64,000 nt of DNA from Portunus trituberculatus (GCF_017591435.1 NC_059301.1:36220050-36284049); one strand, 5' to 3'. Numbered from the stretch's first letter, positions 25,765 through 41,246 are shown. Made by a program: numbers and translations. Notes: generated by a model not told the origin, from the sequence alone.

Positions 25765-25885
25765 TATAAGCTTACATGTTGTATAGTTGTTCAGTTGTCC
25801 ATTCTGTAGAGATTATGCCACTCCAGTAAAGATAGTGGAATCTTAGACAACTAAACCAGTTACTATCATCTCATTTCCCCATAGT

Positions 25886-26047
25886 CTTATATGCTACACT
25901 CTACCTGACAGTGCCATCTGCTTTCCCCAATCCTATGTTATACTCCATCTGACAGTGCCATCTTTTCTCCCATTCTATGCCACACACTGCCTGACAGTGC
26001 CATCTTTTCTCCCCAGCCATATACCACACTCTGCCTGACAGTGCCTT
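25886..26047. repeat. Minisatellite, about four 42-44-bp units
   Basis: The motif CTGACAGTGCCATCTTTTCT recurs at 25905, 25949, 25991 and (partly) 26035, spaced 44, 42 and 44 bases. A minus-strand open frame over it is repeat-derived. Confidence 0.85.
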
Positions 26048-26172
26048 GGAGAGCATTGCTACCAATGGCCCTATGGTTTACCACAATGTCACATGAAGGT
26101 AACCATACTTGCTTAAAGAATAATTCCAAAGCTTCATTAATTTGAAATGATTAATTTATCTATCCATAGGCC

Positions 26173-27118
<946 letters not shown>

Positions 27119-27256
27119 CTGTGGTTGGCCATAGGCATGTGGGGTGGAGGTGCGCCTCTGGTTTGTTTGATGGGATGTGGCAGGGGTGGCTGTGCTGCTC
27201 CCTGTGGGATAACCCAGAGCTCTGTAGAGGCGGTCTCTCAAGGCAGCCATTTCACC
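27119..27256 (-). CDS. Sec31: Sec31 exon 10: solenoid to proline-rich junction
   Basis: Acceptor CACTCCAG before 27256, donor CAG|GTTAGC after 27119, 46 codons, phase 0. It starts GEMAALRDRLYRALG, matching the family's IMQLRDRLCRAQG, and then becomes low-complexity Ser/Thr/Pro/Gln-rich sequence, the start of the disordered linker. The next intron (14.9 kb) holds the first LINE/SINE chain. Confidence 0.95.
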
Positions 27257-27732
27257 CTGGAGTGATAACAGAAGTAACACTTAAGTGAAAAATATTGTCT
27301 TTATAGAGTACAACTAAAAAGTTTACCATCTTTTCTATACCATGTTTGTAGTTCCTCTCTAAAGTCACATTTCTGAATGGTATGCATGTGTTTATCAGTC
27401 AATATTTCAAGTTTAAAATACTAATCTGCTATGCATGAAATGCATTTTTCCTGCTTTAATGACTGAACAAAATGTATAATTTACATTGTAATTTTTAGAT
27501 TTTATTATGTTACACTCTAATCTTAAGTAAAGAACTCTCTGAATAAAAGAACAATTTCTTTAGCAAATGTATCACAACAAATCAATCTTGCTCCCTACTT
27601 CATTTAGTGGTACTTCAAGCATTATCAAGAGGCTTAAAATACACAAGTTAGTTTGGATAACCAATCCAGAGCATACCATGTACTGTGGTTATGTGCACAA
27701 AACTTAATAAAATGTAGTGACTGTTGACTAAC
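27257..27732. other. Sec31 intron between exons 10 and 9
   Basis: A 476-base AT-rich intron with no repeat seen. Confidence 0.8.
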
Positions 27733-27903
27733 GTGAGTGGCTGAGTTGAGATAGGAGACTGCTGTCCTTAGCACTCCCTGTGCAGCAAGGAGGGAAGCAT
27801 ACTGGCAGAGCAGAGAGCTAACTGTGCTGCCCTCACTCAGATTCACCGAATGGCCTGCACAGGACAGTGAACGCTGTAGACCCATGATGATCTCCACCAG
27901 ATC
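27733..27903 (-). CDS. Sec31: Sec31 exon 9: end of solenoid
   Basis: Acceptor TTTTGCAG before 27903, donor CAC|GTTAGT after 27733, 57 codons, phase 0. It contains DLVEIIMGLQRSL, then QYASLLAAQGVLRTAVSYL, matching QYANLLAAQGSIAAALAFL of animal Sec31A. It closes the alpha-solenoid. Confidence 0.96.
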
Positions 27904-28189
27904 CTGCAAAATCCACTCAACAAATCAGTCATCCACATCTTCCTGCCTTTTAAATACTCTAGTTACTCAATCAACATTAAAACTGGTAATTTGTTAATTA
28001 TCCACAAATAAAAAAAAAACTAAAACATAACATGCACCACCTATGCATGTGCACACATTCACTAAAGTGAAGAAACAAACACTTGTATCTAACCACACAC
28101 AACTTGAGAGAAATGCATTATTTTTTTTCTTATACAAGAGGGCAAGCTGGTCAAGGAAGAAAAAAGAAAATAAATAAATAAATAAAATA

Positions 28190-28625
28190 AATAAAAGATA
28201 AAAAATTGCCAGTTCCCTTGAAGATAACAAAGGTTAGCCTGTGACAAATGTCTTGAAACCTCTCTCTTGAAAGAATTTAAGTAGTACAAATATGGAAAGG
28301 CAGAAGTAGGCAGGGAGTTCCAGATTTTACCAGACAAAGGTATGAATGATTGAGAATAATGGTTAACTCTTGTATTAGAGAGTTGAATGGAATAGAGATG
28401 AGAGGAAGAAGAAAACCTTGTGTAGCAAAGCCACAGGAGGAGAGGAGGCATGTAGTTACCAAAATCAAAAGAGCAGTTAGCATGAAAATAGTGATGAAAG
28501 ATAGCAAAAGATGCAACAAAAGATAGTAAGAGATGCAACATTCCAGTGGTGAGAATGAGGCTGAATGAGGGGAGTTAATGAGACGAAAAGCTTCTGATTC
28601 CAGCCTATCTAACAAAACTGTGTGT
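28190..28625 (-). mobile_element. LINE 3' fragment of a different family
   Basis: Minus-strand frames encode LESEAFRLINSP, then SIQLSNTRVNHYSQSFIPLS, GKIWNSLPTSAFP and LNSFKREVSRHL. This is the conserved C-terminal end of many CR1/jockey-type LINE ORF2 proteins (SFIP...WNSLP...FK). A frameshift lies at about 28540. It is distinct in sequence from the (CA)n-tailed families. An A/T-rich simple stretch follows at 28160-28200. Confidence 0.75.
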
Positions 28626-28637
28626 GTGGAAATACTA

Positions 28638-28683
28638 AGTGAATTACTAATGAAATACCGTGGTATTTCATTAGTAATTCACT
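28638..28683. repeat. Perfect 46-bp palindrome
   Basis: Two 22-base arms (28638-28659 and 28662-28683) are exact reverse complements with a two-base GT spacer; the arm begins AGTGAATTACTAATG. It lies 13 bases beyond the LINE fragment 28190-28625. Confidence 0.97.
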
Positions 28684-29667
28684 ATCACTCAGTGCCATGG
28701 AGTCTAAGTTATCCTCATGGCATGAGCATATATGAATACTAAGATATGATATCCATTATAGCAGGCAATAGAGGAGTGGAAACATAAATATCATGGTGAA
28801 AACAACACACAAGCTAAAAGGGTCACAAGAAGAAAAAGTGGCCGAGTCGCCGCGAGTCTCCGTCTCATCTGTGGCCGATCTCATCTCTGCTTTATTTTTT
28901 GGTATTCCATGTAAGATTTCACTTTATGCATTACAAAACAATCCTTTCTTGGGAGGCAAAGTTTGTAAAAAGCTAATAGAAATGTTTTGTGAACATAAAT
29001 GCATATATAAGACAGTAACACCACCTCCAGAGGTGGTGTTCCCAGCAACCTGAGAGCAACCTAATAGCAACCTCGTTACTGTCCCTCCAAGCGTTCATGG
29101 ATGCCATTTCGCGGCAGGAGGTTGCTCTGACATGGTGAAAGTTTCTTGGATCCAGCTCCCGCTCATCTCATGCCTCATTTCCAGTCTGCCAGCACTGAGT
29201 ACAGACAGAATCTCTTCAATCTGCCTATAATTATTCACCAAGATGGCCCCAAAACATCCTTCATCTTCTTCTGCATGTGGGGTTATTTTTGATAAGTCAA
29301 TTTTTTATAAAGTGGTAAAGCTCAGAGGAAGATGGTGACTGACTGTGGTGTGACTGGTGAAGGCAGTGACGCAGTGAGTGTTTTGTTTACGTATTCTTTG
29401 TTTTGTTGTTTTCTCTTATCATTTTTTGCTTTTTCTTATTATTTCTTGCTTTCCCCTTTACTTTAAATACACTTCTAGTATTTAGAATGGTATATAATAA
29501 AAACATGTTAATTTAGCCAAATAAATAGAGTATTTTGTACGAATTTTTTTGGACCACATCCAGCATCCCCCCTATTATCTATTGTTTCTTATGAGAATTA
29601 CTGTTTGTTTTACGCGAATTTTGATATGCCTCTTGGACCACATCTATCATGTAAATCAAGAGTTACC

Positions 29668-29670
<3 letters not shown>
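28684..29670. other. Sec31 intron, no gene recognised
   Basis: Contains a small hairpin at 29017-29040 (11-base arms AACACCACCTC, 2-base spacer) and a short CpG-richer stretch at 28840-28870. An 86-codon frame at 28793-29053 has no recognised similarity. Confidence 0.5.
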
Positions 29671-29739
<69 letters not shown>

Positions 29740-29749
29740 TATATATATA
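29671..29749. repeat. (TA)n tract with an (AC)n interruption, left of Tigger relic
   Basis: Pure TA to 29729, then about 5 AC units, then TA up to the transposon end. Confidence 0.95.
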
Positions 29750-30803
29750 CAGTGGAGACTCAATGCTCGAACGTCTAAATAGTCAAACTTTTTAATAGTT
29801 GAACGCAAAAGTTCAACTTAATACTAAAAAAATACCTACTAGTCGAACATCCGTCCACGTAGCTGTAAACAAAGGGTTTCTCCCTTCCCACCGCCCCACC
29901 ACAGCCAGTTGATCCTTCGCTGTCGTACGAATAACATTGCCCTATGCTTTCTCTCCAGAGTTTTTCTATGCATTTAGAAGCTTACAGTGGCACCAAAGAG
30001 ACTTGTTACTGGTGAGAATAAGCCTACAAGAAAGAATGTTGTGACAGCCATCGAAAGGAAAAAGATTATTGGTAAATACGAGAAAGAAAGAAGAATAACC
30101 AATCTTGCAACTGAGTACTGTATGGCTAAATCTACTGCAGCCACAATATTGAAGAGAGCTCATTAAAAGAGCTCATGTGGTGATTGGTGTGAAAAGGCAA
30201 TTTAAGTGACCTGCGGCAGTGGAAGAAATGGAAAAATTGTTGAGTGGATAAACCAAAGGCAGATGGCTGGTGATTCTTAGTCAGAGGGCATAATTTGTGC
30301 AAAGGCTAGGCTGCTGCATCATGATCTCATATCTGATACTACATTTGACTCCAATGATGATTTTAAAGCAAGTAAGGGGTAGTTTGGGAATTTCAAGAAA
30401 AGAACTGGAATTTATTCTGTTGTGAGACACGGCGAGGCCGCAAATGCTGACAGCGCTGCTGCTGAAAAATTTCCCCCTGAATTTAAGAAATTTGTGGATA
30501 AGGAGCACTTAAGCCCACAAAAGATCTTTAATTGTGATGAAACTGGCCTGTAAAAAAAAAAGACCTATATAACAAAGGAAGAGAAGTGTTTGCGAGGACA
30601 CAACCCCATGAAAGACAGGCTAACCCGTTGCTTCTGTGCGTCAATGCTAGCGGCGACTGCAAAATTAACCCGCTAATTTTTTCTAAACCTGGGTTTGGCA
30701 ATGTCTGGAACGAATTACCTGATTTATAGGTATCTATAATCAAACTTTTAATACTCGAAAAGCCATTTGGAACGAATTAAGTTCAAGTATTGAGTCTCCA
30801 CGG
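29750..30803 (+). mobile_element. pogo/Tigger-type DNA transposon, deleted and inactive
   Basis: Terminal inverted repeats: left CAGTGGAGACTCAATGCTC (29750), right the complement of CCGTGGAGACTCAATACTT (ending 30803); 20 of 23 bases match. TA flanks both ends, inside (TA)n tracts. The plus strand encodes a CENP-B-like helix-turn-helix piece and part of a DDE domain (see the pseudogene entry). Confidence 0.88.
29987..30720 (+). pseudogene. Tigger-like transposase remnant
   Basis: The N-terminal part (29987-30160) reads RKNVVTAIERKKIIGKYEKE, then NLATEYCMAKSTAATILKR, a CENP-B/psq-type helix-turn-helix. Later frames show EFKKFVDKEHLSPQKIFNCD followed by ETGL, the first catalytic Asp region of pogo-type DDE transposases, then PMKDR-like and NASGDCKINP-like sequence. 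Stops and frameshifts are numerous and the later catalytic residues are missing. Confidence 0.82.
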
Positions 30804-30840
30804 TATATATACTGTGTATATATGTATGTATATATATGTA

Positions 30841-31113
<273 letters not shown>

Positions 31114-31298
31114 TAATACACACATATACATTAACACAAACTCTCTTCTTTCCTCTCTTTAGGACATCTAACATTCTTTCCTCCCTCATGCACACAAAAA
31201 TTTCTACACATCCATAAAAGAAACTTACACAACCACACACAGTGAAAGAATCAATAAAAGATGACTGGGATAGATGCAACCTGCACCAAGATAATCAC

Positions 31299-31447
31299 CT
31301 GCAGGTCCTGGGGCTTGTTGGTGCTTGGCCTTGTTTTGATCCAACAAGACACACATTTCTCCAAGCTGCCAGCACACACATAGCAGATCATGGCACTCAG
31401 CAAGGCCTCGGAGTCACCCTTGGCTTCCAAACGCTCTCCAAGGGCCT
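31299..31447 (-). CDS. Sec31: Sec31 exon 8: solenoid
   Basis: Acceptor ACATCAG before 31447, donor CAG|GTGATT after 31299; two bases complete the phase-1 codon, then 49 codons. It contains LGERLEAKGD, then CYVCAGSLEKCVSCW and PQDLQ, matching LGTRLENEGD, CYICAGNVEKLVACW and LQDL of animal Sec31A. Downstream, the 3.4-kb intron holds a pogo/Tigger relic and several (TA)n tracts. Confidence 0.96.
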
Positions 31448-31559
31448 CTGATGTAAAATTAGTTCCCTAGTTAAAACACTTACATCTGATCACATTAACT
31501 CTCCAAGATAATATTTCTGTCAGCACTGCACTTCATATCATCCTACTATGTCTCCTGAC

Positions 31560-31731
31560 CTGCAAGCTGTGAAAACTGTTCATTGCTGCAGTAAGTGAGG
31601 ATGGCTACCAGAGCTTCTTTCCAGTTGGAGAGCTTGGTAGTGGTGGCAATAGTAGTGAGGTCACCTCTTACTACAGCTCCCACCAAAGATGCAAGGCTCC
31701 CATCCACCCGCTTCAGTACTGAGTCCCTTGT
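31560..31731 (-). CDS. Sec31: Sec31 exon 7: solenoid
   Basis: Acceptor ATCAACAG before 31731, donor GCAG|GTCAGG after 31560; 57 codons plus one base (phase 1). It contains LVGAVVRGDL, then NWKEALVAILTYCSNEQFSQ, matching the NWREALAAVLTYAKPDEFS motif of animal Sec31A. It is separated from exons 6 and 8 by introns of about 100 bases, so exons 6-8 form a compact cluster. Confidence 0.96.
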
Positions 31732-31835
31732 CTGTTGATTTGAGATGAAGGTAAGTGGATGAATAAAATATTCACAGCAAACTACAGAAGAAACAAAGAG
31801 GGGTTACTATCATTTCCCCCCTTAAATGTACTGAC

Positions 31836-32042
31836 CTTTTCAAAGAGGTGAGGGCCAGCATGAGCAGCAAGGGTAAGGGCATGTGGATACATGCCATCCT
31901 TAAGGCAAAGGTCCACAGCACTCTCCAAGTCACCAACAAGCAGGGCCTGAGTTATAAGGCCTTGGTTGTTGCCCTCCTTCACTTCCACTTCCAAACTCAC
32001 TGGTACTGAGGTGGCTTCCCCCTCACCCTCCAGCTCTGCAGT
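31836..32042 (-). CDS. Sec31: Sec31 exon 6: GLITQALL solenoid helix pair
   Basis: Acceptor TTGTGTAG before 32042, donor AAG|GTCAGT after 31836, 69 codons, phase 0. It contains QGLITQALLVGDLESAVDLC, which is close to the strongly conserved GLITQALLTGNFESAVDLC of animal Sec31A, followed by ALTLAAHAGPHLFEK (family ADAIILAIAGGQELL). This is the core of the ancestral-coatomer alpha-solenoid, the edge element of the COPII cage. Confidence 0.97.
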
Positions 32043-32157
32043 CTACACAAGGGAGGCTTCAGAGAATATCAAAATGCAAGATCCATGGTCTAATAATAGT
32101 GTGAGTCTACATTAATGTAAATATGATCTTTTAAAATGAAAAAGAATCTAATCTATA

Positions 32158-33401
32158 CAGTCAATTCATGGTTAATGCAAGGGTTATGTTCCTGGAGATG
32201 TAGTGTTATTCAAAATTGCACAATTTAAAGATAACTTTGCCACACAAAACAATGGTAATGGGGGACTTATGTTCCTGGCCAATGGGAAAGTCTGCCTATT
32301 TTGTAGACTTTCTTACTCAGACCTTAAAAAAAGGGGAGAAGAAAAGAAAAGAAAAGAAAAAAAAAAAAAAAAAAAATCCTAGCTCGCAGAAACAATAAAA
32401 ACACACATTCTCACCTGCAAATCTTACTTGCCGGGGAAATTGGAAAATTATCAATTAAACGTGATTTGCCATATGATTTTATGATTTTATATGCTGGGAA
32501 TATTATTCCATATTCATACTTTTATTATAAGTGCATTTAACAAAATAAACAATGAGTACAATTTGGTGGTGTTTGTTTACCTCAGCTGATTGAGCCATGC
32601 AGTTCAGCCCACACAGCCTCACCATTCCACCAAAGGCAACATGAAAAACTTTACGAAGAGAATCAGTCCTATTACTGCTGCATAGCATAATTTATTAATA
32701 GATTTGGTGAGCCAGGAAAGAGTGCTTCTAAATAGCCATATAGTGGCCTTGACACAAGAGAGAATCGCTATGAGAAGAGGACAGTCCGCCAGCTATCTAC
32801 ATAAATGGAAATGTGTCAAGCGACAAAGACATACAACTGATCATAAGTTAAGTAGAATTCTGATAGAAAACTTGAGAGATGGAGATGTAGTGATTGAAGC
32901 TGATAGTGGTGATGTTGTTGTTCCTGGGTTGGTTTGCAACACAATTTTTGTAAAGTAGGCTACCTGAATGGTAACCTATGCATTTTATGTTTCTAAAATC
33001 AATTAGTTCACACAAAAAAAAATAATAATAGATATTTAGACAAAACTTATGAAAAGGTAATGACGAAGACATGAATCTTGGTTCATCTTCGTGGTGAAGG
33101 TAAATCCTGCCTGATCGTTGCCTTCCTGAGCTGTGGGAAGGCAGCACCCGCTCTTAAGATTACCAATTTCTCCTGGATGGAAGCTTTCAACTGACATAGG
33201 TGGAAGGTATTGTTTAAGAATCCAGCCAAGAGCATCTCAGGTGGTTCTCCCAAGAAACAGTGTGGGTGCACGTGATGTCATCAAGTCAAGTTACCCAGCA
33301 TTAAATTGAATAAATCCCGTTATTTGATCATATCTCCTTAAATACCGTCGTGTTAAATAAAAATTATGTTATTCAAACTCATGTTAATCGAGAGTTGACT
33401 G
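32158..33401. mobile_element. TA-flanked TIR element, non-autonomous (1244 bp)
   Basis: Left CAGTCAATTCATGGTTAAT (32158) and the right end complement CAGTCAACTCTCGATTAAC (ending 33401) form an imperfect inverted repeat. TA lies at 32156-32157 and 33402-33403. This end type is seen in Tigger-like MITEs. It carries a purine-rich/poly(A) stretch near 32340-32377. Open frames inside (32704-32958 plus strand) are not recognised. Confidence 0.72.
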
Positions 33402-33440
33402 TACTTAGCTTTAAGCAACATATCACTTCCATAAGAAATA

Positions 33441-34212
33441 CAATGGAAGCTCAGTTAACAAACGCTTCCCTTTTTTAACAAGTTGATTTTCTAATGACAT
33501 TTTGAATTAATTTCTTCAATTGCTGTACAACTATTTTCTGGAAAAAAACTGGATTTAAAATACTACAAGAAGACAAAACAAATGCTGCTGTTAAATATTT
33601 ACCTATAGTTTCTATAAATCTATCCTTTGTTTTCATATACTTAGAGTCAAGAAACAATTTAAGTCAGTTATTCAATCTTTAAAATAAATCAGTTAATTGT
33701 GATCTCATTAATGAGCCTTGATATACACAAACAGATTTCAATATGGGAGCATTCCCAAGCCACCTGTAGCTCTCTTAATGCCCCTTAAATGCCATCACTA
33801 GTGCACAACTGCATTTTCTTTCTCGGTAGATTTTCCCAGCAGCAAGATGTTATAATCACCATAATTTTGGTGGTGTGTTGGTCCTCTCTATAAGGCTTCC
33901 CTCACTAGATCAGAGACAAAGAGAACACCTGCATGGTCTAAACAGTGCCTTCTGATGAGTTCTGTATCATTAAGTTCATTCAATACATCCCTTTGGGATA
34001 AATAATTTCTGAATTGGAGATGTTGTGAAGCAGTCCTCTTAACAGTGAGAACCTCTGCCATAAACTGTTAAGACAAGGTGGACGGGTGTCTGGGAATGGA
34101 TTAACCAATTTTACATTGATTCCTAAGGAGAAAATAGCTTAAGTATTTTAATATTTCTGATTTTAAACACCATTCTGGGAAAAACTCTAGTTTGGTAAAT
34201 AAGCTTCCACTG
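33441..34212. mobile_element. TA-flanked TIR element, non-autonomous (772 bp)
   Basis: Left CAATGGAAGCTCAGTTAAC and right-end complement CAGTGGAAGCTTATTTACC agree at about 18 of 23 positions; TA flanks both (33439-33440, 34213-34214). The first ~290 bases recur at 48336-48612. It lies 39 bases from the previous element. Confidence 0.75.
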
Positions 34213-34649
34213 TACTTTGCATACAATTTTAACCACTTCAATATGACATCACCTACATAGATATCATGATGCATCTGTACAATATACAATGATACCTACA
34301 TGGGCATCATATTAACATTCTGTTTTAGTTGCTGTTGAATGACCCCATACTCAGTCTTTGAACTAGCTAAAGACTGCATATACTGTCCTTGAGGTTCTAT
34401 TACACCTCCTACCATCCCTATCCCCACCAATCACATACATGAGCAACACCATGCACAACACTTTAACCAGAATGAAGTCTCACTGGTATTGCCTACATTA
34501 CAGTTTCCCACTCCACGGTCCCTCCCTTGTCCTCCTTATCTTCTTACTCCTTATCTCCTCTTCCTTCTCTTTATCCCATATCACTAAAAGTAAAAGAGGG
34601 ATAGGACACAGAACTGTGGAGAGGTACAATTCCCCTCCCATTCTGTTTC

Positions 34650-34652
<3 letters not shown>
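34213..34652. other. Sec31 intron, no gene recognised
   Basis: No recognised feature up to the (CT)n tract. Confidence 0.5.
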
Positions 34653-34712
<60 letters not shown>

Positions 34713-34766
34713 AAGGGGAAGAAGGGTAAAGTTTTCCCCTTCCTGGCTCATTCCTTGCAATCTTAT

Positions 34767-34842
<76 letters not shown>
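34653..34842. repeat. Two (CT)n microsatellites
   Basis: Pure CT at 34653-34710 and 34773-34842, separated by about 60 bases; the second abuts the 3' tail of LINE G. Confidence 0.97.
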
Positions 34843-34848
<6 letters not shown>

Positions 34849-37800
34849 ACCAAGTTGTAACATACAGGAAAAGACCTATGCTCATGCTGTTCCATCTCCA
34901 TAGCTATGAAAATCCAACACAACTTTGAACTGTTCTTGCTTCAACAACTCTCCTATTCAGGACATCCCACACCTCTAATCTTTGTGGAAAGCTGAACTTC
35001 TTGATATCTCTTCTGCAGCAATTCTTTCTTAATTTCATTCAATGTCCTCATGTGTCACCAGTGTCTCAAATTATTAAGTCTTTCTTATATAATTTTTTTC
35101 AGTCCTTTCATCACTCTGTGCACTACTATTAAATCTTCTCTTTCCCTCCTCTGTTCTAATATTGTAAGACCCAGTATTCATAGCCTTTCTTCATACAATA
35201 CTTCACTTTAACTCGAAGGTGGCTTTGCTGCTGCTTTGTTTAATTTCTAGCTTCCTTATGTGTTTCTTTTTACTAAGTGACCATAATGTTGCTGTGTATT
35301 CTTATTTAGGACATATTAGTCATTATCAGTTTTTCTTTATCATATCTTTGTCTAAAGTGAATGTCATCTTTATATTCCTTAAAAGATTGTGAGTATCTCC
35401 AGTAATTCTATTCATGTGCTTCCCTGGTGACATGTTATCTGCAATGGTTACTCCTGGGTCTTTTTTTCAGTTTTCTTTTTAAATTCCTCATTCCCCACCC
35501 TTCAGTCTTTTTTGCTCCTTCTAAATTCTAATACGCTGCATTTTTTTTCATTGAATTTAATTTCTCATGTGTGTGACCATTCTATTATTTTGTATATATT
35601 GATATTTCATATCTCATGACCATTCCACTATTTTGTCTAAGTCTTGTAATGCCTCACAATCTTTTCTCCTCTTCACTCTTCTCATCAACATAGCACCATT
35701 TGCAAACAAACTAATGTCACTGTCTATATTTTCTGATATATTGTTCACCTAGACCACAAACATTATTGATGCTAATACAGAGCCCTGCAGAACTCCACAG
35801 AACACTTTTCTACGACAATTATTGTCTCTTATATTTGTTCACATTTTTCTCTATCTTTCACAGTTTTCCAGCCATTTCAGAAGCCCTCCCGATGGCTGTC
35901 TTTTCTGTTTAAGCTTCCATAATAACCTTTAGTGAGGGACCTTGTTGAATAACTTCTTTAAATCCAAGTAGATGCAGTTCACCTAACCATCCCTTTCTTG
36001 CACTATGTCTGTTATTCTTGAGTAGAAGCTTACTGAATTTGTAATACATGAGCTTCCTCTTCTGAGGCTATATTGTCTGTCAACATACCTTTCTCCTCCA
36101 GATATTCCATCCACCTACTGATTATTATTCTTTCACATATTTTACCTATTACACTGGTCAATGACACTGATCTATAATTTATTGGTCCTCTGCTTCCTCC
36201 TTGAGTAATGGCACAACATCAGCTCTTTTCCAGTCTATTGGTACTTTACTCTGTTAAAGAACTCACAATAACATTGGACTTTGTCTGCTAACTGGTGACT
36301 GCATTCCTTTATAATCGGATTTGACACTCCATCAGGACCTGAGCTTTCCTTACATCTTGTTTTTCCATTATTTTCTTCACTTCTTCAGACACTTTAGGGA
36401 GGTTTAGGGAGGCAGTGGCATAGTGGATAAGGTGGTGAGCGTGGGATCAGGCAGACGTCCACGTGTAGGTTCGAATCCCACCACGTACAGCCTTAAAACA
36501 CTTTGCCATTTGTCGAGTGGTTTAAAGTTACCTACATATCACCATGATACCCAGGTTCTAGGTGGTTACACTCAAGATGAGCTTGGGCAGTGATATGAGC
36601 CCTAATATGGGTACCACTATAAATAAAATTGCCTGCGCCACTAATGGGCGGAAGCTGAACAGTGCTTCCCATACACTCTTCAAGTGTGCCTACAGGCGCT
36701 ATAGGCCTTACTGTAGAGAAAAAAAAAAAAAAAAAAAAAAAAAAAAACGGATTTCCTGAACACCATCATTTATTTCCATGGGCATTTGATATTGAAAATC
36801 ACTTTCTCTTGTAAAGAGAATGAAAGCATTTGTTCCATCACTTCTGCCATCTCTTCTTGGTTTCCATACATTTCCTTGTTGAATTTTAGTTTGCTTATTT
36901 CTCCTTTGTTTTTCATCTATAGAAAAATCTAGGCTGGTCCTTACATTTTTCCACTATATCTCTCTCATAGTTTTTCTGTTCCATTCTCTCAATCTTGACA
37001 AACTCATTTCTTTTCTGTACTTAGTCCATCCAAAGATTATATCTTTTATTTCCTCTCCATCTATTCCAAGCTTTTTCTCTCTCTATTGTTGCTCATTCAT
37101 ATCTTATGTCAAATCACTCCTTGTGCCTAGATTTATTAATTTTCTTGATTGGTACATGTTTCTTTATTCCTTCATTGCATTTTTCTCTTAAAATTCTCTA
37201 CATGTCATTGGTTTCCTCTGCTATCAAAAGTTGGTTCAGTCTGCTTGCTAGAAGTATTTCCATAGTGTTACAAAATTAGCTTCACTGTAATTGCATTTCC
37301 TATCTTTATAATCACATTATATCCCTACCCTTTAAAATACACTTGAACATCTTCACACAACTTTGTTTTTGTTATACATACCATGTTCAGTCTATTTTCT
37401 AATATATAATCTCTCACTTCCAAGCTTCCTGATATAAATCCATCTATGTTTGTATACATGACTCGTAATGCTTTCCTTACCTTTCCTAAATATACTGTTT
37501 TTTTCAGCCTCATGTCTAGCACACTCTCCAGTAAAATTTCTTCTTCTCATTCTCTATCCTTCTCTCGTTTTTTTTTCTTTAGCTTCACTTCTCAGTCCTC
37601 TCTTTTCCCCTTTCTCTGTGGTTCATAGCTATCCTTATCCAATTCTTGTTATATCTTATCTTTCCAGCCAGCTTTCCAGTCCTTGCTAACATTACCACTT
37701 GCAATCTCATTTTTACTTTTAGTATTTTTTTGGTTCCTTCACTATATAGATGGAATTAGGTAGATTAAGCACATTGGGACTGCCTCGTATAGGCCTGGCG

Positions 37801-37985
37801 GCCTCTTGCAGCTTCCCTCCTTTCTTATGTTCTTATGTTCTTCTTATATTTACCAAATCTTTATATTTCTTCTATTTTCTTTCTCAAGACTCTGTTCTTC
37901 ATAATGAACCACTGAAATGATATGCTTTACCATCTCTTTCTCTTTCTCCCTCACAAATTTCCCTGGATTCTTTTTTCCTTCTAGT
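34843..37985 (-). mobile_element. LINE copy G (related to family 4), old and degraded
   Basis: The tail reads GTTACAACTTGGTAAATAC on the minus strand and abuts (CT)n instead of (TG)n. Degraded ORF2 signals: GVPQG-like region near 35780, the endonuclease piece LRVMYTNIDGFISGSLEVRD (37325-37522) and ORF1 remnants to 37985. A SINE (36409-36747) and a short GCAAGAGGCCGCCAGGCC-type repeat piece (37755-37845) interrupt it. A MITE begins at 37993. Confidence 0.75.
36409..36747 (+). mobile_element. tRNA-derived SINE with poly(A) tail
   Basis: tRNA-like head with A-box TGGCATAGTGGATAAGG (36416) and perfect B-box GGTTCGAATCC (36468-36478). A non-tRNA body of about 240 bases follows, then a poly(A) tail of 29 bases (36719-36747). 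It is inserted in the reverse-transcriptase part of LINE G. I could not define a target duplication. Confidence 0.85.
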
Positions 37986-37992
37986 CCATATA

Positions 37993-38083
37993 CTGTTGAC
38001 CCTTGCTAACTCAACCCAATAGGGGGAAAGGTTGGTCCAACAAACGCGAATGTCCAACTTATACGAATTCCCCCCCACCCACC

Positions 38084-38162
<79 letters not shown>

Positions 38163-38523
38163 AACTTGGACTTTAGGGGAGCAGTGCAAGATTTATTTTG
38201 GGATTATTGTGTCTCCAAAATCTTCAGACCATAAATTATCACATGGTGCAGTTTATTTTTTGATAACTAAATACCCTTCCCATCAGGAAGCCATTTTTAA
38301 ATGTCTCATGCAGTTGCGTCATAGCCTGACTCACGCTCTAAAAATTATGTATCACTTCACACTTGTGTCTATGCAAAAGATCTTACATATATGAATACTT
38401 TTTTCTATTAATAAATTTCAACCTTTGGTGTCTCTCTCTCTCACTCAATGACTCAGTACATGACCAGGCGTCAAGAGGAGTCACGCATCATTTAGCTCTC
38501 TAATATTTTAGAAATAACTACAT
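37993..38523. mobile_element. MITE copy 2 (same family as 22626), with (GA)n inside
   Basis: Left end CTGTTGACCC after TA (37991-37992). The sequence is collinear with copy 1 at 22626-23100, except that a (GA)n tract replaces a short A-rich stretch. The right end is not clear. It interrupts LINE G. Confidence 0.7.
38086..38159. repeat. (GA)n microsatellite inside MITE copy 2
   Basis: About 37 GA units between ACCCACCCC and GTTCAACTTGG. The corresponding site in copy 1 is a short A-rich stretch (22715-22745). Confidence 0.97.
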
Positions 38524-40764
<2,241 letters not shown>

Positions 40765-40805
40765 GTGTGTGTGTGTATTTACCTAGTTGTAATGTGTGTG
40801 TGTGT
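40765..40805. repeat. Short (GT)n - tail unit - (GT)n junction
   Basis: (GT)6, then one tail unit ATTTACCTAGTTGTA, then (GT)6, then the doubled tail of J3. It looks like a minimal tail-only remnant between two LINE bodies. Confidence 0.85.
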
Positions 40806-41246
<441 letters not shown>

